34,610 bases of DNA from an uncultured Bacteroidota bacterium (GTDB taxonomy: Bacteria > Bacteroidota > Rhodothermia > Rhodothermales > UBA10348). How positions within the stretch are numbered: position 1 is the stretch's first letter; the number at the start of each line of letters is the position of its first letter. The notes beneath the pieces are model-generated. The model saw only the letters and a list, made by a program, of their open reading frames with translations. It did not search any database and was not told where the DNA came from. Positions 16,368 through 26,224 of the stretch are shown here, in pieces. The stretch is taken from assembly GCA_937877085.1 (NCBI GenBank), contig CALEEY010000126.1:1-34610 (forward strand). Reading direction: 5' to 3'. Both the position numbers and the translations under genes were made by a program.

Positions 16368-17791
16368 TAGTTTGCCTCCTGTAGTCGGTTATAGATTTGT
16401 CGATTTAACCGCCAAATGTCGCCAGCACCTAGGGTCAAAATCACGTCCCCTGGTTTGGACAAGCGCAGTACAAATTCGACTAAATCGTCTTTTTGTGGCA
16501 CATATTCGACGTGAGGATGGCCCGCTAAGTGCGCACCTTTTGCAATCATCTCCCCCGAAATGCCCTCCATGGGCTTTTCGCGAGCTCCGTACACGTCCAT
16601 AATGACCGCCACGTTGGCATCGAAAAACGAGCCGGCAAAATCGTTGCAAAGGTCGCGCGTGCGAGAGTACAAGTGCGGTTGAAAAACGGCTATAATGCGC
16701 CGGTCCGGCCAACATCCAGCCGCACCTTGAAGCGTAGCCTTGACCTCCGTGGGGTGATGGGCATAATCGTCAACTACCAACACGCCACCGGCCTCACCAA
16801 TTTCTTCCATGCGCCGCTGTACGCCGCTAAATCCGGCCAGTCCTAATGCGATCGAGTCGAATGCCATGTCTAACTCTAATCCAACAGCAATGGCGGCCAA
16901 CGCATTGAGGACATTGTGTTGCCCAGGTGCCGCCAGAGCGACCTGTCCCAGTCTGGCCTCGCCATCGTACACGTCGAAGGTCATATTTCGACCGTCCTGA
17001 CGAATTTTTTCGGCTCGGATTTGAGCTTGCCGAAGCGTGCCATAGGTCACCACTCGCCGGTCGATTCTACCCAAAATAGAGCGAACGTTTTCATCGTCGA
17101 GGCACACAATGGCCGCCCCAAAAAACGGCACGCTGGATGCGTATTGAACGAAAGCATCCTTGATGTCATCCAAATCTTTATAGCAGTCCAGATGGTCGGC
17201 ATCAATATTGGTGATGACCGCAAGCGACGGGGTAAGTCGCAAAAACGTTCGATCGTACTCGTCGGCTTCAATTAGGATGATATCGCCGTCCCCGGAAACC
17301 GCATTCGATCCAAACGCCGAAACCTTTCCTCCTACAATGATGGTCGGATCAAACTCGCCGGCATTTATAACGTGGCCGGCCATGGTAGTCGTGGTCGTTT
17401 TTCCGTGCGTTCCAGCGATCCCTATCCCGAATTTCATCCGCATCAATTCCCCTAGCATTTCCGAGCGCCGAATAACCGGAATGTGTTGCCTGAACGCGAA
17501 TTGAGTCTCCGGGTTGATGTCGGCATTTACCGCTGAGGAATGAACCACCACACATGCGCCTGCGGCGTTCGGTCCATCGTGACCTAGATAAATATCCGCA
17601 CCTAGGTCCTGGAGATGCATAGTTACCTCAGAGCTAGCCAGGTCGGACCCCGTCACTTTGTACCCTCGCATCAAGAGCACTTCGGCAATGGAGCTCATAC
17701 CGATACCCCCAACGCCCACCATATGGACGTGTGACATCTTCCCAAACGTGGGTTGACGACGGGTCTCTGCGGTATGGAAAAGGGTTTTCAC
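16367..17791 (-). CDS. murC: UDP-N-acetylmuramate--L-alanine ligase MurC
   Basis: The enzyme adds L-alanine to UDP-MurNAc, the first amino acid of the peptidoglycan stem peptide, in the cytoplasm using ATP. The 474-residue sequence shows the UDP-binding HMVGVGGIGMSSIAEVL, the ATP loop GTHGKTTTT (127-135), the ITNIDADHLD segment and the DDYAHHPTEV motif of the C-terminal domain. The start is GTG 17791, which overlaps the murG stop as GTGA; an ATG at 17737 lies 18 codons further in. Placement after murG and before ftsQ is the usual order, although ddl and murB are missing. Confidence 0.97.
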   Translation of the reverse strand: MKTLFHTAETRRQPTFGKMSHVHMVGVGGIGMSSIAEVLLMRGYKVTGSDLASSEVTMHLQDLGADIYLGHDGPNAAGACVVVHSSAVNADINPETQFAFRQHIPVIRRSEMLGELMRMKFGIGIAGTHGKTTTTTMAGHVINAGEFDPTIIVGGKVSAFGSNAVSGDGDIILIEADEYDRTFLRLTPSLAVITNIDADHLDCYKDLDDIKDAFVQYASSVPFFGAAIVCLDDENVRSILGRIDRRVVTYGTLRQAQIRAEKIRQDGRNMTFDVYDGEARLGQVALAAPGQHNVLNALAAIAVGLELDMAFDSIALGLAGFSGVQRRMEEIGEAGGVLVVDDYAHHPTEVKATLQGAAGCWPDRRIIAVFQPHLYSRTRDLCNDFAGSFFDANVAVIMDVYGAREKPMEGISGEMIAKGAHLAGHPHVEYVPQKDDLVEFVLRLSKPGDVILTLGAGDIWRLNRQIYNRLQEAN

Positions 17792-18918
17792 TGGTTGTGA
17801 AGCTCCGCTATCATTAAAACATCTTCTGCAATCCGTTCGGCCGCGTGGGGACGCGCCAAGTGGGCCGCTTGCTTCGACATCGCCAAAAGGCGTCCATTCG
17901 CATCTAGCAACTGCTTGATGCGGTCCAAAAGCTCACTTTTTAGCAAACTCTCTGGCAGCAATTCACAGGCGCCTTGTTTTTCGATGCTAAGGGCATTTTT
18001 CGTTTGATGATCTTCGGTCACATTGGGTGACGGAACCATTAGCGACGGCGTTCCGGTTAGCATGAGCTCGGCGCAAGTCGATGCACCAGAACGACATACA
18101 GCTAAATCGGCCGCTGCAAATGCCATATCCATACGGTCGATATACTTCAAAAGCCTAAGCCGTGGGTGCGCCGATACGCTCTCAGAAAAACGGTCAAAAT
18201 AGCGATCGCCGGTCTGCCAGATAATGCCCAGTCCCGGTATGGCCAACAGGCCGCTCAATTGAGTAGCAACGGCTTCGTTGATCGCTAAACTCCCCCCTGA
18301 ACCGCCAAAAATCAGAACGATCTTGTCGGCGCGTTCCAAGTCAAAAAAGGCCCTCCCTTCGCTCTTACTCGCTTTGGATAGATCCGCTCGGACGGGATTA
18401 CCGTTCATGTGAACTTTGCCTTTGACCTTTTGGGGACGCGCTTCTTCAAAGGCAAGATGGATGCTGTGTGCAAAGCGCGAGGCCAATCGATTAGTCAGCC
18501 CCATAAATGCATTTTGCTCCTGAACTACTATGGGGCGAACCAAATAGCGTGCGGCCAAGAGCACAGGTAGAGCCACAAAGCCACCCGTTCCAACAACCAC
18601 ATCGGCGTCGAATTGCTGAATGAGTTGGGTCGATTCTCTCAACCCCTTAGCTACCCGAAACGGCATTAATAGGTTTTGAGCAGTCAACTTCCGTTGTAAT
18701 CCCTGAACGGTAATCGGACTAATAGGATATCCCGCCTCCGGTACAATGCGCCATTCAATCTTGTCTGGAGACCCCGCGAATGAAATGGATGCACCGGGTC
18801 GTTTCGCCCGAATCGCGTCTGCAATAGCAATAGCCGGATACACGTGCCCACCGGTGCCTCCGCCCGTCATCAGAATTCTTGGATTCCGTCTTTTTGATAT
18901 AATGGCTGCGTTATTCAA
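17788..18918 (-). CDS. murG: UDP-N-acetylglucosamine transferase MurG
   Basis: MurG adds GlcNAc to lipid I to make lipid II at the inner face of the membrane. The N-terminal loop MTGGGTGGHVYPAIAIAD and the donor-side FGGSGGSLAINEAV are diagnostic; RSGASTCAEL and a HQTKNA motif follow in the C-terminal domain. A start at ATG 18993 would give an atypical long extension lying inside ftsW. The better start is TTG 18918, giving 376 residues, close to the family's usual length, and overlapping the ftsW stop by eight bases. TTG is unusual, but no ATG fits. Confidence 0.95.
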   Translation of the reverse strand: MNNAAIISKRRNPRILMTGGGTGGHVYPAIAIADAIRAKRPGASISFAGSPDKIEWRIVPEAGYPISPITVQGLQRKLTAQNLLMPFRVAKGLRESTQLIQQFDADVVVGTGGFVALPVLLAARYLVRPIVVQEQNAFMGLTNRLASRFAHSIHLAFEEARPQKVKGKVHMNGNPVRADLSKASKSEGRAFFDLERADKIVLIFGGSGGSLAINEAVATQLSGLLAIPGLGIIWQTGDRYFDRFSESVSAHPRLRLLKYIDRMDMAFAAADLAVCRSGASTCAELMLTGTPSLMVPSPNVTEDHQTKNALSIEKQGACELLPESLLKSELLDRIKQLLDANGRLLAMSKQAAHLARPHAAERIAEDVLMIAELHNQ

Positions 18919-20050
18919 CGTGACGCGAAATATTGAGCAAAATGCCAACCATGGCTCCATTGGCCAGCATCGAAGTACCCCCATAGGACACAAAGGGGAG
19001 CGGCAAACCGGTTACAGGCAAAAGGTTGGAAGAAACGCCTGCATGGACAAACCCATACATGGTGAGCATGACCACGATGCCCACACTTAAAAACAGACCG
19101 AGCGGATCGGGGGCATGCCTCGCAATTCGTAGTAGCCCTCTGAACAAGATGAGGATGTACAAAAACAGCAAGAAAAACGCTCCCACAACTCCATACTCTT
19201 CTGCGATGATCGCAAAAATGAAATCATTGTAGGGAGCAGGCAAAAAGTCTCTTTGCGCACTTTTCCCTGGGCCGAGACCCGTTAGTCCTCCATTTGCAAT
19301 GGCTAAAAGTGCCTGTTCTGCTTGATATCCTTCGTCTTGATTGTCGAAAACCTGCTCGGCAACCGTGTTAGGGAATAGCTTAATCCCGACGAAGGATTCC
19401 ACGCGAGCCGCCCGTTGTGGGGACGTTAGCAACATTATGTAGGCTAACAGCAAGCCGACCAGTCCGACGAGTATGATCTGGCCAATGTTTATCCTACCCA
19501 CAAAACACATGACCATCACGGCCGTCAGGATAACCAAGGACGTGGACAGGTCAGAAACGCCGATCGCAATGATCGTGACCCCAATCCACGACATGATGGG
19601 AATGAAGGATTTGGAAAACGACTTGATGTATGCTTGCTTTTGCGTCAACAAAACCGACACATAGAGCAAAAGGGCTACGCGCGCGAAATCGGAAGGCTGA
19701 ATTTGCAATCCGCCAATGGCTAACCACCTAGCCGCACCTCCCGAAACCACCCCCACAGCTTGGGTCAGAAGTAGCAACCCAACCGCCACAATAAGCGCGA
19801 TTTTGCTCAGTTTAGCCAAAAAGTGGTAATTGATAACAGAGAAAAAGCCCATCACAGTTAGAGCAATAACCACTCTAAATGAGTGCTTAAAAAGGAATCG
19901 CTCGGTATTGCCATCGGAGGCAGTGGCCGCGAAATAGGCGATGGCGCTATAAACGGCCACGATTCCCACAGCACTGAGCAGCAGCACGCTCCAGAGGACA
20001 AATTTGTCCACTGGTCCCGACCCCTGGCCCTTGAGTGTAAGAATCTGCAT
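18911..20050 (-). CDS. ftsW: Septal peptidoglycan polymerase FtsW (SEDS family)
   Basis: This 379-residue protein has about ten membrane helices and is the glycosyltransferase that polymerises lipid II with FtsI. The signature NDFIFAIIAEEYG holds the probable catalytic Asp276, and the C-terminal GLPLPFVSYGGTSM is typical. The conserved QPSE-x-x-K stretch of SEDS proteins reads QPSDFAR (118-124), so Glu is Asp121 and Lys is Arg124. I recall similar Asp at this position in other Bacteroidota FtsW proteins, so it may be lineage-specific. The gene starts 12 bases after murD. Confidence 0.96.
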   Translation of the reverse strand: MQILTLKGQGSGPVDKFVLWSVLLLSAVGIVAVYSAIAYFAATASDGNTERFLFKHSFRVVIALTVMGFFSVINYHFLAKLSKIALIVAVGLLLLTQAVGVVSGGAARWLAIGGLQIQPSDFARVALLLYVSVLLTQKQAYIKSFSKSFIPIMSWIGVTIIAIGVSDLSTSLVILTAVMVMCFVGRINIGQIILVGLVGLLLAYIMLLTSPQRAARVESFVGIKLFPNTVAEQVFDNQDEGYQAEQALLAIANGGLTGLGPGKSAQRDFLPAPYNDFIFAIIAEEYGVVGAFFLLFLYILILFRGLLRIARHAPDPLGLFLSVGIVVMLTMYGFVHAGVSSNLLPVTGLPLPFVSYGGTSMLANGAMVGILLNISRHVE

Positions 20051-20062
20051 CAGCTGTTTGGT

Positions 20063-21433
20063 TTATAGGTTGGAAACTGCTCGTTTAAACAGGTCTCCTC
20101 TATGCTCATAGGAGTCAAACATGTCGAATGAGGCGCACGCTGGACTCAACAGCACCACGTCTCCAGGTTTGGCCAACAAATGAGCTAACTTGACCGCATC
20201 TTCGAGGCTTTCGGCGATCACACTGTCCGAAACACACGGACCGAGTTCCAATGCCATTTTTTCTGCCGCCTCGCCAATCAAAATCAATGACCTAACCCGA
20301 CTTGAGACGAGCGGCTTGAGCGATGAATAATCGTTTCCCTTGTCGCGTCCTCCGGCAATCAGGACGACCGGCTCTGAAAAGCTTTCAAGCGCAAACCAAA
20401 CAGCGTTCACGTTGGTAGCTTTGGAATCGTTCACATATCGAACGCCTTCGACCTCTCTGACGTGCTCCAGTCTGTGCGGGACCCCAGCAAAAGTGCGTAG
20501 ACTCTCTCGGACCACATCACTTCTGACCTCCATCACGCGAGCCGCAACCGCTGCTGCCAGCGAATTGTACACGTTGTGACGGCCTCTCAAGGCCAGTTCA
20601 TCCACATACATAATTTTCTCTTCTTGTTGATTTGCAGCCAAAAACAAGGCATTTCGCTCGAAATACCCCCCCTTGTCTACAGGTCCGTTTATTGAAATTG
20701 AATATTGATCAGGGCCGTTTTTCGCTTCTTTGCTCATCTTTTCCCTCAGATACTCGTCGTCGAAGTTGAAAATGACGACATCTTCGGACGTTTGATTTTC
20801 GCAAATACGCATTTTGCTTTCTGCGTATCTCTCAAATTGGTACTGGTAACGATCCAGGTGATCGGGGGTGATATTCAGAAGAATGGAAACGGCGGGCCTA
20901 AATTGATCGATGTGATCAAGTTGAAAACTAGACACTTCCAGGACCACCACATCTGCAGAAACGCATTGATCACAGACTCCAGAAAAAGGCGTCCCCACAT
21001 TGCCGCACACCCAGGTTGTTCGTCCACTATTTCTGAAAAGGTGCCCGATCAGCTCGGTGGTGGTCGTTTTCCCATTGGATCCGGTAATGGCAACAATCGG
21101 TGCTTTACAGAACCAACTAGCCAGTTCGATTTCCGAAACCACCGGCGTACCCGACGCTAAGGCAGACACTACCGGCGCAGAATGACTTGGAACACCAGGA
21201 CTCACCACAACAAAATCTGACTCTACCGCCTTCCCCGTATGACCGCCGTCCTCCCACAATACTCCCCACGTTTGTAGCTCATGCTTTTTGTCTTCCGAAA
21301 TAATCCCGTATTCCGAAACAAATACAGTGGCCCCGTGGCGTGACAAGAGTCCAGCGGCAGCCATCCCACTTCGGGCGGCGCCCAAAATGGAAACGGTCTT
21401 CCCTTGCACATATGTCATACCGCGAGCGTTCAT
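20063..21433 (-). CDS. murD: UDP-N-acetylmuramoyl-alanine--D-glutamate ligase MurD
   Basis: MurD adds D-glutamate to UDP-MurNAc-L-alanine in the cytoplasm. The 456-residue sequence has an N-terminal nucleotide fold (VSILGAARSGMAAAGLL), the ATP loop GSNGKTTTT (118-126), LNITPDHLDRY in the central domain, and VPHRLEHVREVEGVRYVNDS followed by SKATN in the C-terminal domain. The ATG overlaps the mraY stop by four bases (ATGA, 21430-21433). The gene order mraY-murD-ftsW is standard. Confidence 0.97.
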   Translation of the reverse strand: MNARGMTYVQGKTVSILGAARSGMAAAGLLSRHGATVFVSEYGIISEDKKHELQTWGVLWEDGGHTGKAVESDFVVVSPGVPSHSAPVVSALASGTPVVSEIELASWFCKAPIVAITGSNGKTTTTELIGHLFRNSGRTTWVCGNVGTPFSGVCDQCVSADVVVLEVSSFQLDHIDQFRPAVSILLNITPDHLDRYQYQFERYAESKMRICENQTSEDVVIFNFDDEYLREKMSKEAKNGPDQYSISINGPVDKGGYFERNALFLAANQQEEKIMYVDELALRGRHNVYNSLAAAVAARVMEVRSDVVRESLRTFAGVPHRLEHVREVEGVRYVNDSKATNVNAVWFALESFSEPVVLIAGGRDKGNDYSSLKPLVSSRVRSLILIGEAAEKMALELGPCVSDSVIAESLEDAVKLAHLLAKPGDVVLLSPACASFDMFDSYEHRGDLFKRAVSNL

Positions 21434-22587
21434 CGGATTCGAAGTACTAGGAGGGTTGCTATGACAGTTACAGCGGTAATGAGCCAGAATCGAAGTACGA
21501 TCTTAGCTTCGTGGGTACCATTCGCTTCAAAATGATGGTGGATGGGCGCCATTTTAAAAACTCGCTTACCCACCCCGGTCCGTAACCTGGTGTATTTGAA
21601 CCAGGAGGTTTGGATAATCACCGAAAGGGTCTCCATGAAAAACACGGCGCATAAAAGAGGTAACAACAACTCTTTTTTTACCATGAGGGCCATCGTCCCA
21701 ACGGCAGCGCCTAAAGAAAGAGCTCCCGTGTCTCCCATAAAGACGGACGCCGGAAATCCGTTGTACCACAAAAAACCAAAACACGATGCCGCCAGCGAAG
21801 CTGCGAAAATGGTCAACTCTCCAGCGCCCGGTAACAGCATTTCATTCAAGAAATCCGCAAAAATGGCGTTCCCGGCTATGTAGGCCAGTGCGGTTAGGCC
21901 GAGGGCCACGATGCCTGTAACTCCGGCCGCCAAGCCGTCCAGTCCATCGGTCAGATTGACGGCATTGGATAGAGCGGTAAGAATAAACACCACTACCGGG
22001 ATGTAAATCAGCCATCCTAGGTCAACACCGGCAATAAGCCCGTCCAAAATGTTGTAGTCGAGGGTCTCGTCGGCCACAAACGGCAGATACGTAAGCGTCC
22101 TGATATCGCTAAATTGGGGATGGAAGTACAAAATCGAACCCACGAGCAAACCCAAAGAGATCTGTCCGATTAGTTTGATTCGGGCTGGAAGACCTGATTT
22201 ATCTTTCTTAACTACTTTGATGTAGTCGTCGGCGAATCCAAAAGCGCCCATCCAAGCTGTCGCGAGCAGGATCAACCAAACATATACTTCTCCGATCGCC
22301 CCCCACAGCAGGGTAGAGGTCAAGACCGAAATGAGGATGATGAGTCCTCCCATGCTGGGAGTCCCTTTTTTATGGGAGTGGTCTACCACACCCGAATTCT
22401 CTCCCTCTCGAACCTGCTCTCCTAGTTGCTTTATCCGCAACCACTGGATGATCCGCCTCCCAATGAAAAGCGAAATCAATAACGCCGTTATGGCAGCCAA
22501 GGCAGCCCGTACGGTGATGAATTCAAACACCCCAAATCCAGGTGGTTGATACGTGCGTTCTAAGTAGGTGAAAAAGTAGTAGAGCAT
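21430..22587 (-). CDS. mraY: Phospho-N-acetylmuramoyl-pentapeptide-transferase MraY
   Basis: MraY transfers phospho-MurNAc-pentapeptide to undecaprenyl phosphate, giving lipid I. The 385-residue protein has about ten membrane helices and the cytoplasmic-loop motifs KKGTPSMGGLIIL, FADDYIKVVKKDKSGL, NAVNLTDGLDGLA and FMGDTGALSLG, ending with APIHHHFE. All are hallmarks of the family. A murF gene, which usually sits between murE and mraY in proteobacteria, is absent; murE stops only three bases after this start is passed on the same strand. Confidence 0.98.
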   Translation of the reverse strand: MLYYFFTYLERTYQPPGFGVFEFITVRAALAAITALLISLFIGRRIIQWLRIKQLGEQVREGENSGVVDHSHKKGTPSMGGLIILISVLTSTLLWGAIGEVYVWLILLATAWMGAFGFADDYIKVVKKDKSGLPARIKLIGQISLGLLVGSILYFHPQFSDIRTLTYLPFVADETLDYNILDGLIAGVDLGWLIYIPVVVFILTALSNAVNLTDGLDGLAAGVTGIVALGLTALAYIAGNAIFADFLNEMLLPGAGELTIFAASLAASCFGFLWYNGFPASVFMGDTGALSLGAAVGTMALMVKKELLLPLLCAVFFMETLSVIIQTSWFKYTRLRTGVGKRVFKMAPIHHHFEANGTHEAKIVLRFWLITAVTVIATLLVLRIR

Positions 22588-22590
22588 GTT

Positions 22591-24096
22591 TTATGAGTTA
22601 AATCCAGCCGGTTGGCCTAGAATTAATTGTTGGCCAATCGAACTAAAAGCCCGCATGGCTTCCACTCTGTCATCAAAATGAATCTTCTCGGTGCCTATCA
22701 CTTGGTACGTTTCATGCCCTTTCCCAGCTAAAACCAAGGTGTCCCCTGTGGCCATGCGCTTGATGGCCGTGGAAATCGCTTCTCGACGATCCACAATCCA
22801 AAGCGCGTCTTTGGCTCTCTTTACGCCCTTCCTAATGTCTTCCAGAATGGCAGCGGCATCCTCTGTTCTTGGGTTATCGCTGGTCACCACCACGTGATCT
22901 GCCAGTTTTTCAGCTATAGCTCCCATCTCTGGACGCTTTCCTCTGTCACGATCTCCCCCACATCCAAACACACACCAAAGGGAACTGCCCTCGGTTAAAC
23001 TTTCGCGAACGGTACTTAATACATTTTCCAATGCGTCGGGCGTGTGGGCGTAGTCAAGAATTACCGTCGAGCCAGATTCTGTTTGAAAGGTTTCCATTCT
23101 TCCCACCACCGGTGGGCACATCGCCAAGCGATTCCGCACCAACGTACCGTCCATCCCAAGCGATAAACAGGCTGCATAGGCTGCAGCCAAATTGGCAGCA
23201 TTAAAGGTCCCTGCCAGTTTACAGGTGGTGGTTACGCCATCGAGTTCAAGCACTAACCCAGAAAGCGTATTGGATCGAATGGAGTACCGGATGTCTGCGG
23301 CCGCCGACTGGCCGTAGGTGGTAATCCTCGCCCTCGAGTCCGATACCATGTACTGTCCTTTCTCGTCATCCACATTGGTTACCGCCCCAGAACCTACGTT
23401 TAGCCCATCAAAAAGCCGTTTTTTGCTTGCTCCGTAGCTCTCAAACGTTTTATGATAGTCCAGATGGTCGCGGCTTAGGTTCGTAAAAATGGCAACATCG
23501 ATATCCGAAGTCCTAAATCTGGATTGATCAATGGCATGAGAGGAGGCCTCCATGCTGCACGCTGTCATTCCCAACTCGAGCATTCCCGACAGTAATTCGT
23601 GAAATACAATGGCGGATGGCGTGGTATGGGAGGCGTCCACATTCACGTTTCCGTACCGATATCCAGTGGTTCCGAGGAAACCAGCAGGCGTTCCGGTATG
23701 GTTTAAAACCCAGGCAATGAGCGTTGCAACCGTCGTCTTGCCATTCGTCCCGGTTGTCGCAATAACATGAAGCTTTTCGCCGGGATCGCCCTGCATCAAG
23801 GATGCCATTTCGGCTAATGCCCCATGAGAATGGGTGACGTGGGCAAATGCGGGGCCGTTTTCAATCGCAGATTCCGGCCCCGCTTCGCTCACAATAGCGA
23901 TAGCTCCGTTTTTTACAGCCTTGTCAATGAACAGATGGCCGTCGGCTTGCACGCCCCTCAGGGCAACAAAACAGTCCGATGGTCCGACTTCCCGGCTATC
24001 AATAGCCAGCCGGTTGAATTGGATATTCAGCGGGTTCGAGCAACTCACTAGGAGTCCCTTTTCTTTTAGTCGATCTATGCATGCTGAAAAATGCAC
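22591..24096 (-). CDS. murE: UDP-N-acetylmuramoyl-tripeptide synthetase MurE (probably meso-diaminopimelate-adding)
   Basis: MurE adds the third residue of the stem peptide. The 501-residue sequence shows the UDP domain with DSREV, the ATP loop TGTNGKTT (115-122), a YGASKKRLF segment with the carbamylated-lysine position, HTPDALENVL and the GKGHE motif (458-462). The specificity motif DNPR (407-410) indicates meso-diaminopimelate and not lysine. The start is GTG 24096; no ATG is available. An AAGGA element lies upstream, but eight A residues separate it from the start region (plus-strand T-run 24101-24108), a run prone to slippage. Confidence 0.97.
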   Translation of the reverse strand: MHFSACIDRLKEKGLLVSCSNPLNIQFNRLAIDSREVGPSDCFVALRGVQADGHLFIDKAVKNGAIAIVSEAGPESAIENGPAFAHVTHSHGALAEMASLMQGDPGEKLHVIATTGTNGKTTVATLIAWVLNHTGTPAGFLGTTGYRYGNVNVDASHTTPSAIVFHELLSGMLELGMTACSMEASSHAIDQSRFRTSDIDVAIFTNLSRDHLDYHKTFESYGASKKRLFDGLNVGSGAVTNVDDEKGQYMVSDSRARITTYGQSAAADIRYSIRSNTLSGLVLELDGVTTTCKLAGTFNAANLAAAYAACLSLGMDGTLVRNRLAMCPPVVGRMETFQTESGSTVILDYAHTPDALENVLSTVRESLTEGSSLWCVFGCGGDRDRGKRPEMGAIAEKLADHVVVTSDNPRTEDAAAILEDIRKGVKRAKDALWIVDRREAISTAIKRMATGDTLVLAGKGHETYQVIGTEKIHFDDRVEAMRAFSSIGQQLILGQPAGFNS

Positions 24097-24133
24097 TACG
24101 TTTTTTTTCCTTCTGAATTAAAGTCATGAAAGT

Positions 24134-26221
24134 CTATTTCGACGAAAGCGTCGCGGTCTCAGGCAGTACACCACCGGGCTCCGGCCATTGCTCCTCCACC
24201 ATGCCGTGGCCCTTTACTTCTGCTTTTACACCCAATTGGGCTAGCCAAGAAATCGCGTCTCTAAGGGAGAGCCCAACCAGATCCGGCATATTTTTGGGAA
24301 GCATCGGGACGCGGACGGACGCTACTCGAACCGGTATTCCCGGCTCAGCGATCACACCCGGCATAATATTTTGCTTCGTTACAATCTCATCAAAAGAAGC
24401 ATTTCGATCGACTCTCAATCCCAACGCACCTAGTGATCGTGAAGCCAAAGCCGATGGCAAACCGTCCAAGGAGGGTATGAGCGCCCGTTCCTCGCGCATT
24501 TGAAGCGAGTCCCGATGGATAAAGGGGGACATTTCCGGCATACTAGCGAGCCATCTTTCCGTAGTCCGCTTGAAAACGGGAGCGGCTACGGTTCCGCCGT
24601 AAATGCTTGTTCGGGGCGCATCCATCAAAACCAGAACAACAATTTGGGGGTCTTCGACGGGGTAAAATCCTACGAAAGTGGCCCTATAGTCCCGATTGGC
24701 ATAGTTTCCGCCTCTGGCCGTTTTGGCCGTCCCTGTCTTCCCGGCTATCCGAAGGCCACGCACCACAGCCTGGTTGGCCGTTCCGCCCACGCCCACCACA
24801 GATTCGAAGGCCGGCATGATGGTAGCGGCCGTTTCTTTTTTAAAGGCTCGGCGGATCGAGTCGGTTCGCGCGGTCCAAATAGTATGCCCGTCAGCGTCCC
24901 TTTTTTCTTGCACAAGGTAGGGTCGCTTCAACACCCCTCCATTGGCCAACGCGGCGTAAGCGAGGGTAATTTGGAGGGGAGTTCCTTGGATTCCATAGCC
25001 ACGACTCATGCCCGAAAGGGTGCTCCGGCTCCATTTGTTAATGGTCATGACTCTGGTGCTTAGAGCTTCACCGGGAAGCTCGAGGTACGTCGGTTGATTG
25101 AATCCTAGATTGACCGCTTGTTTATAGAATTCACCTGGATCAGTGAGCTCAGAAACCAGTGCCGTTCCAATGTTGCTCGAAACCTTGATGACTTCGCTAA
25201 ACGAAATTTTCCCGTGAGGAGAGGTATCGCTGAGATCGAATCCGTGCAGCCGAATGGTGCCTGTTGTACCTGTGTCGATAATGGTGTCCATGGTCACAAC
25301 TCCAGACTCGATGGCCGCAACCGCAGGAAGCACCTTCATGGTCGAACCTGGCTCAATCACATCGGATATGGCGTGATTTCGTAGCTGTGTTTCGTTGGCA
25401 AAAACACCTTGATTTAGGTCGAACGTAGGGTAATTGGCCATCGCCCGAATAGCACCGGTTTTCACATCGATGGCAATGGCCGTTCCCCAGTTTGCCCCCG
25501 ACTCCAATACCCCGCGCTCCAATTCCTCTTCAAGGATGGCCTGTTGATTCAGATTAATGGTGAGTACCAGGGACGTTCCGTGCACTGGTTCTTGAATCAA
25601 ACCGCCTGGAATGGGTCTCAATACGCCTTTTCTATCCCTTTTGGCTGTTCTTTGGCCTGATATTCCCGCCAATTCATCGTTGAATTCTTTTTCTAGGCCA
25701 GTCAATCCGTTGTCAGTGCCCATAAAACCGACGATGTGCGCGGCGGTTGGGCCGTAGGTATACTTCCGCCGCGTTTCCCGGTTGATGATCACAAAGGGGT
25801 ATTCCTCAAGCAAACGAACATCTTTATCTGAAAAGGTCGAATTTCGAACGAGCTGAGTAAACATTCGGCTGCGGCTACGCTCAACTTTACTCTTTAGGGA
25901 CGCCACGCTTTGCCCTGTCATGGCTGAAAAATGCTCGAAGAAGGTTTCAGAATCCGTGCTGTACCGGTTGGCGGTAGGATCGACGGCTATATCATACTTC
26001 TCGATGTTGATGGCCATTGCCCGACCCTCAGAATCCAATATCAGGCCACGAGTTGGCGGCAGCGTTTGATAGGAAGTGGACTGCACGGCCACCTTTTCCC
26101 GCAGTTCCGGTCCGTCAAGAACCGAAATTTTCAAAACCTGAAAAGCAACAAGGATCGGCAGGAGACTCACTAACGTGATCACCACATACATCCTCGCAAA
26201 AATTTGCTCTTTTGGTTCCAT
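24134..26221 (-). CDS. ftsI: Septal transpeptidase FtsI (PBP3-type) with a C-terminal PASTA domain
   Basis: This 695-residue class B penicillin-binding protein crosslinks septal peptidoglycan in the periplasm. A membrane segment (about 11-32) is followed by the dimerisation/pedestal region with RGLILDSEGRAMA and RRKYTYGPTAAHIVGFMG. The transpeptidase domain has STMK with nucleophile Ser293, SSN (348-350) and KTG (495-497). The last 52 residues (from about 644, MPDLVGLSLRDAISWL) form one PASTA domain. It is encoded three bases after ftsL and precedes murE after 37 bases. Confidence 0.97.
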   Translation of the reverse strand: MEPKEQIFARMYVVITLVSLLPILVAFQVLKISVLDGPELREKVAVQSTSYQTLPPTRGLILDSEGRAMAINIEKYDIAVDPTANRYSTDSETFFEHFSAMTGQSVASLKSKVERSRSRMFTQLVRNSTFSDKDVRLLEEYPFVIINRETRRKYTYGPTAAHIVGFMGTDNGLTGLEKEFNDELAGISGQRTAKRDRKGVLRPIPGGLIQEPVHGTSLVLTINLNQQAILEEELERGVLESGANWGTAIAIDVKTGAIRAMANYPTFDLNQGVFANETQLRNHAISDVIEPGSTMKVLPAVAAIESGVVTMDTIIDTGTTGTIRLHGFDLSDTSPHGKISFSEVIKVSSNIGTALVSELTDPGEFYKQAVNLGFNQPTYLELPGEALSTRVMTINKWSRSTLSGMSRGYGIQGTPLQITLAYAALANGGVLKRPYLVQEKRDADGHTIWTARTDSIRRAFKKETAATIMPAFESVVGVGGTANQAVVRGLRIAGKTGTAKTARGGNYANRDYRATFVGFYPVEDPQIVVLVLMDAPRTSIYGGTVAAPVFKRTTERWLASMPEMSPFIHRDSLQMREERALIPSLDGLPSALASRSLGALGLRVDRNASFDEIVTKQNIMPGVIAEPGIPVRVASVRVPMLPKNMPDLVGLSLRDAISWLAQLGVKAEVKGHGMVEEQWPEPGGVLPETATLSSK

Positions 26222-26224
26222 GTT

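Noticed and set aside
18919-18993. Longer murG start at ATG 18993
   Set aside because: It would add 25 residues encoded inside ftsW, ahead of a family whose N-terminus begins close to the GGTGGH loop.
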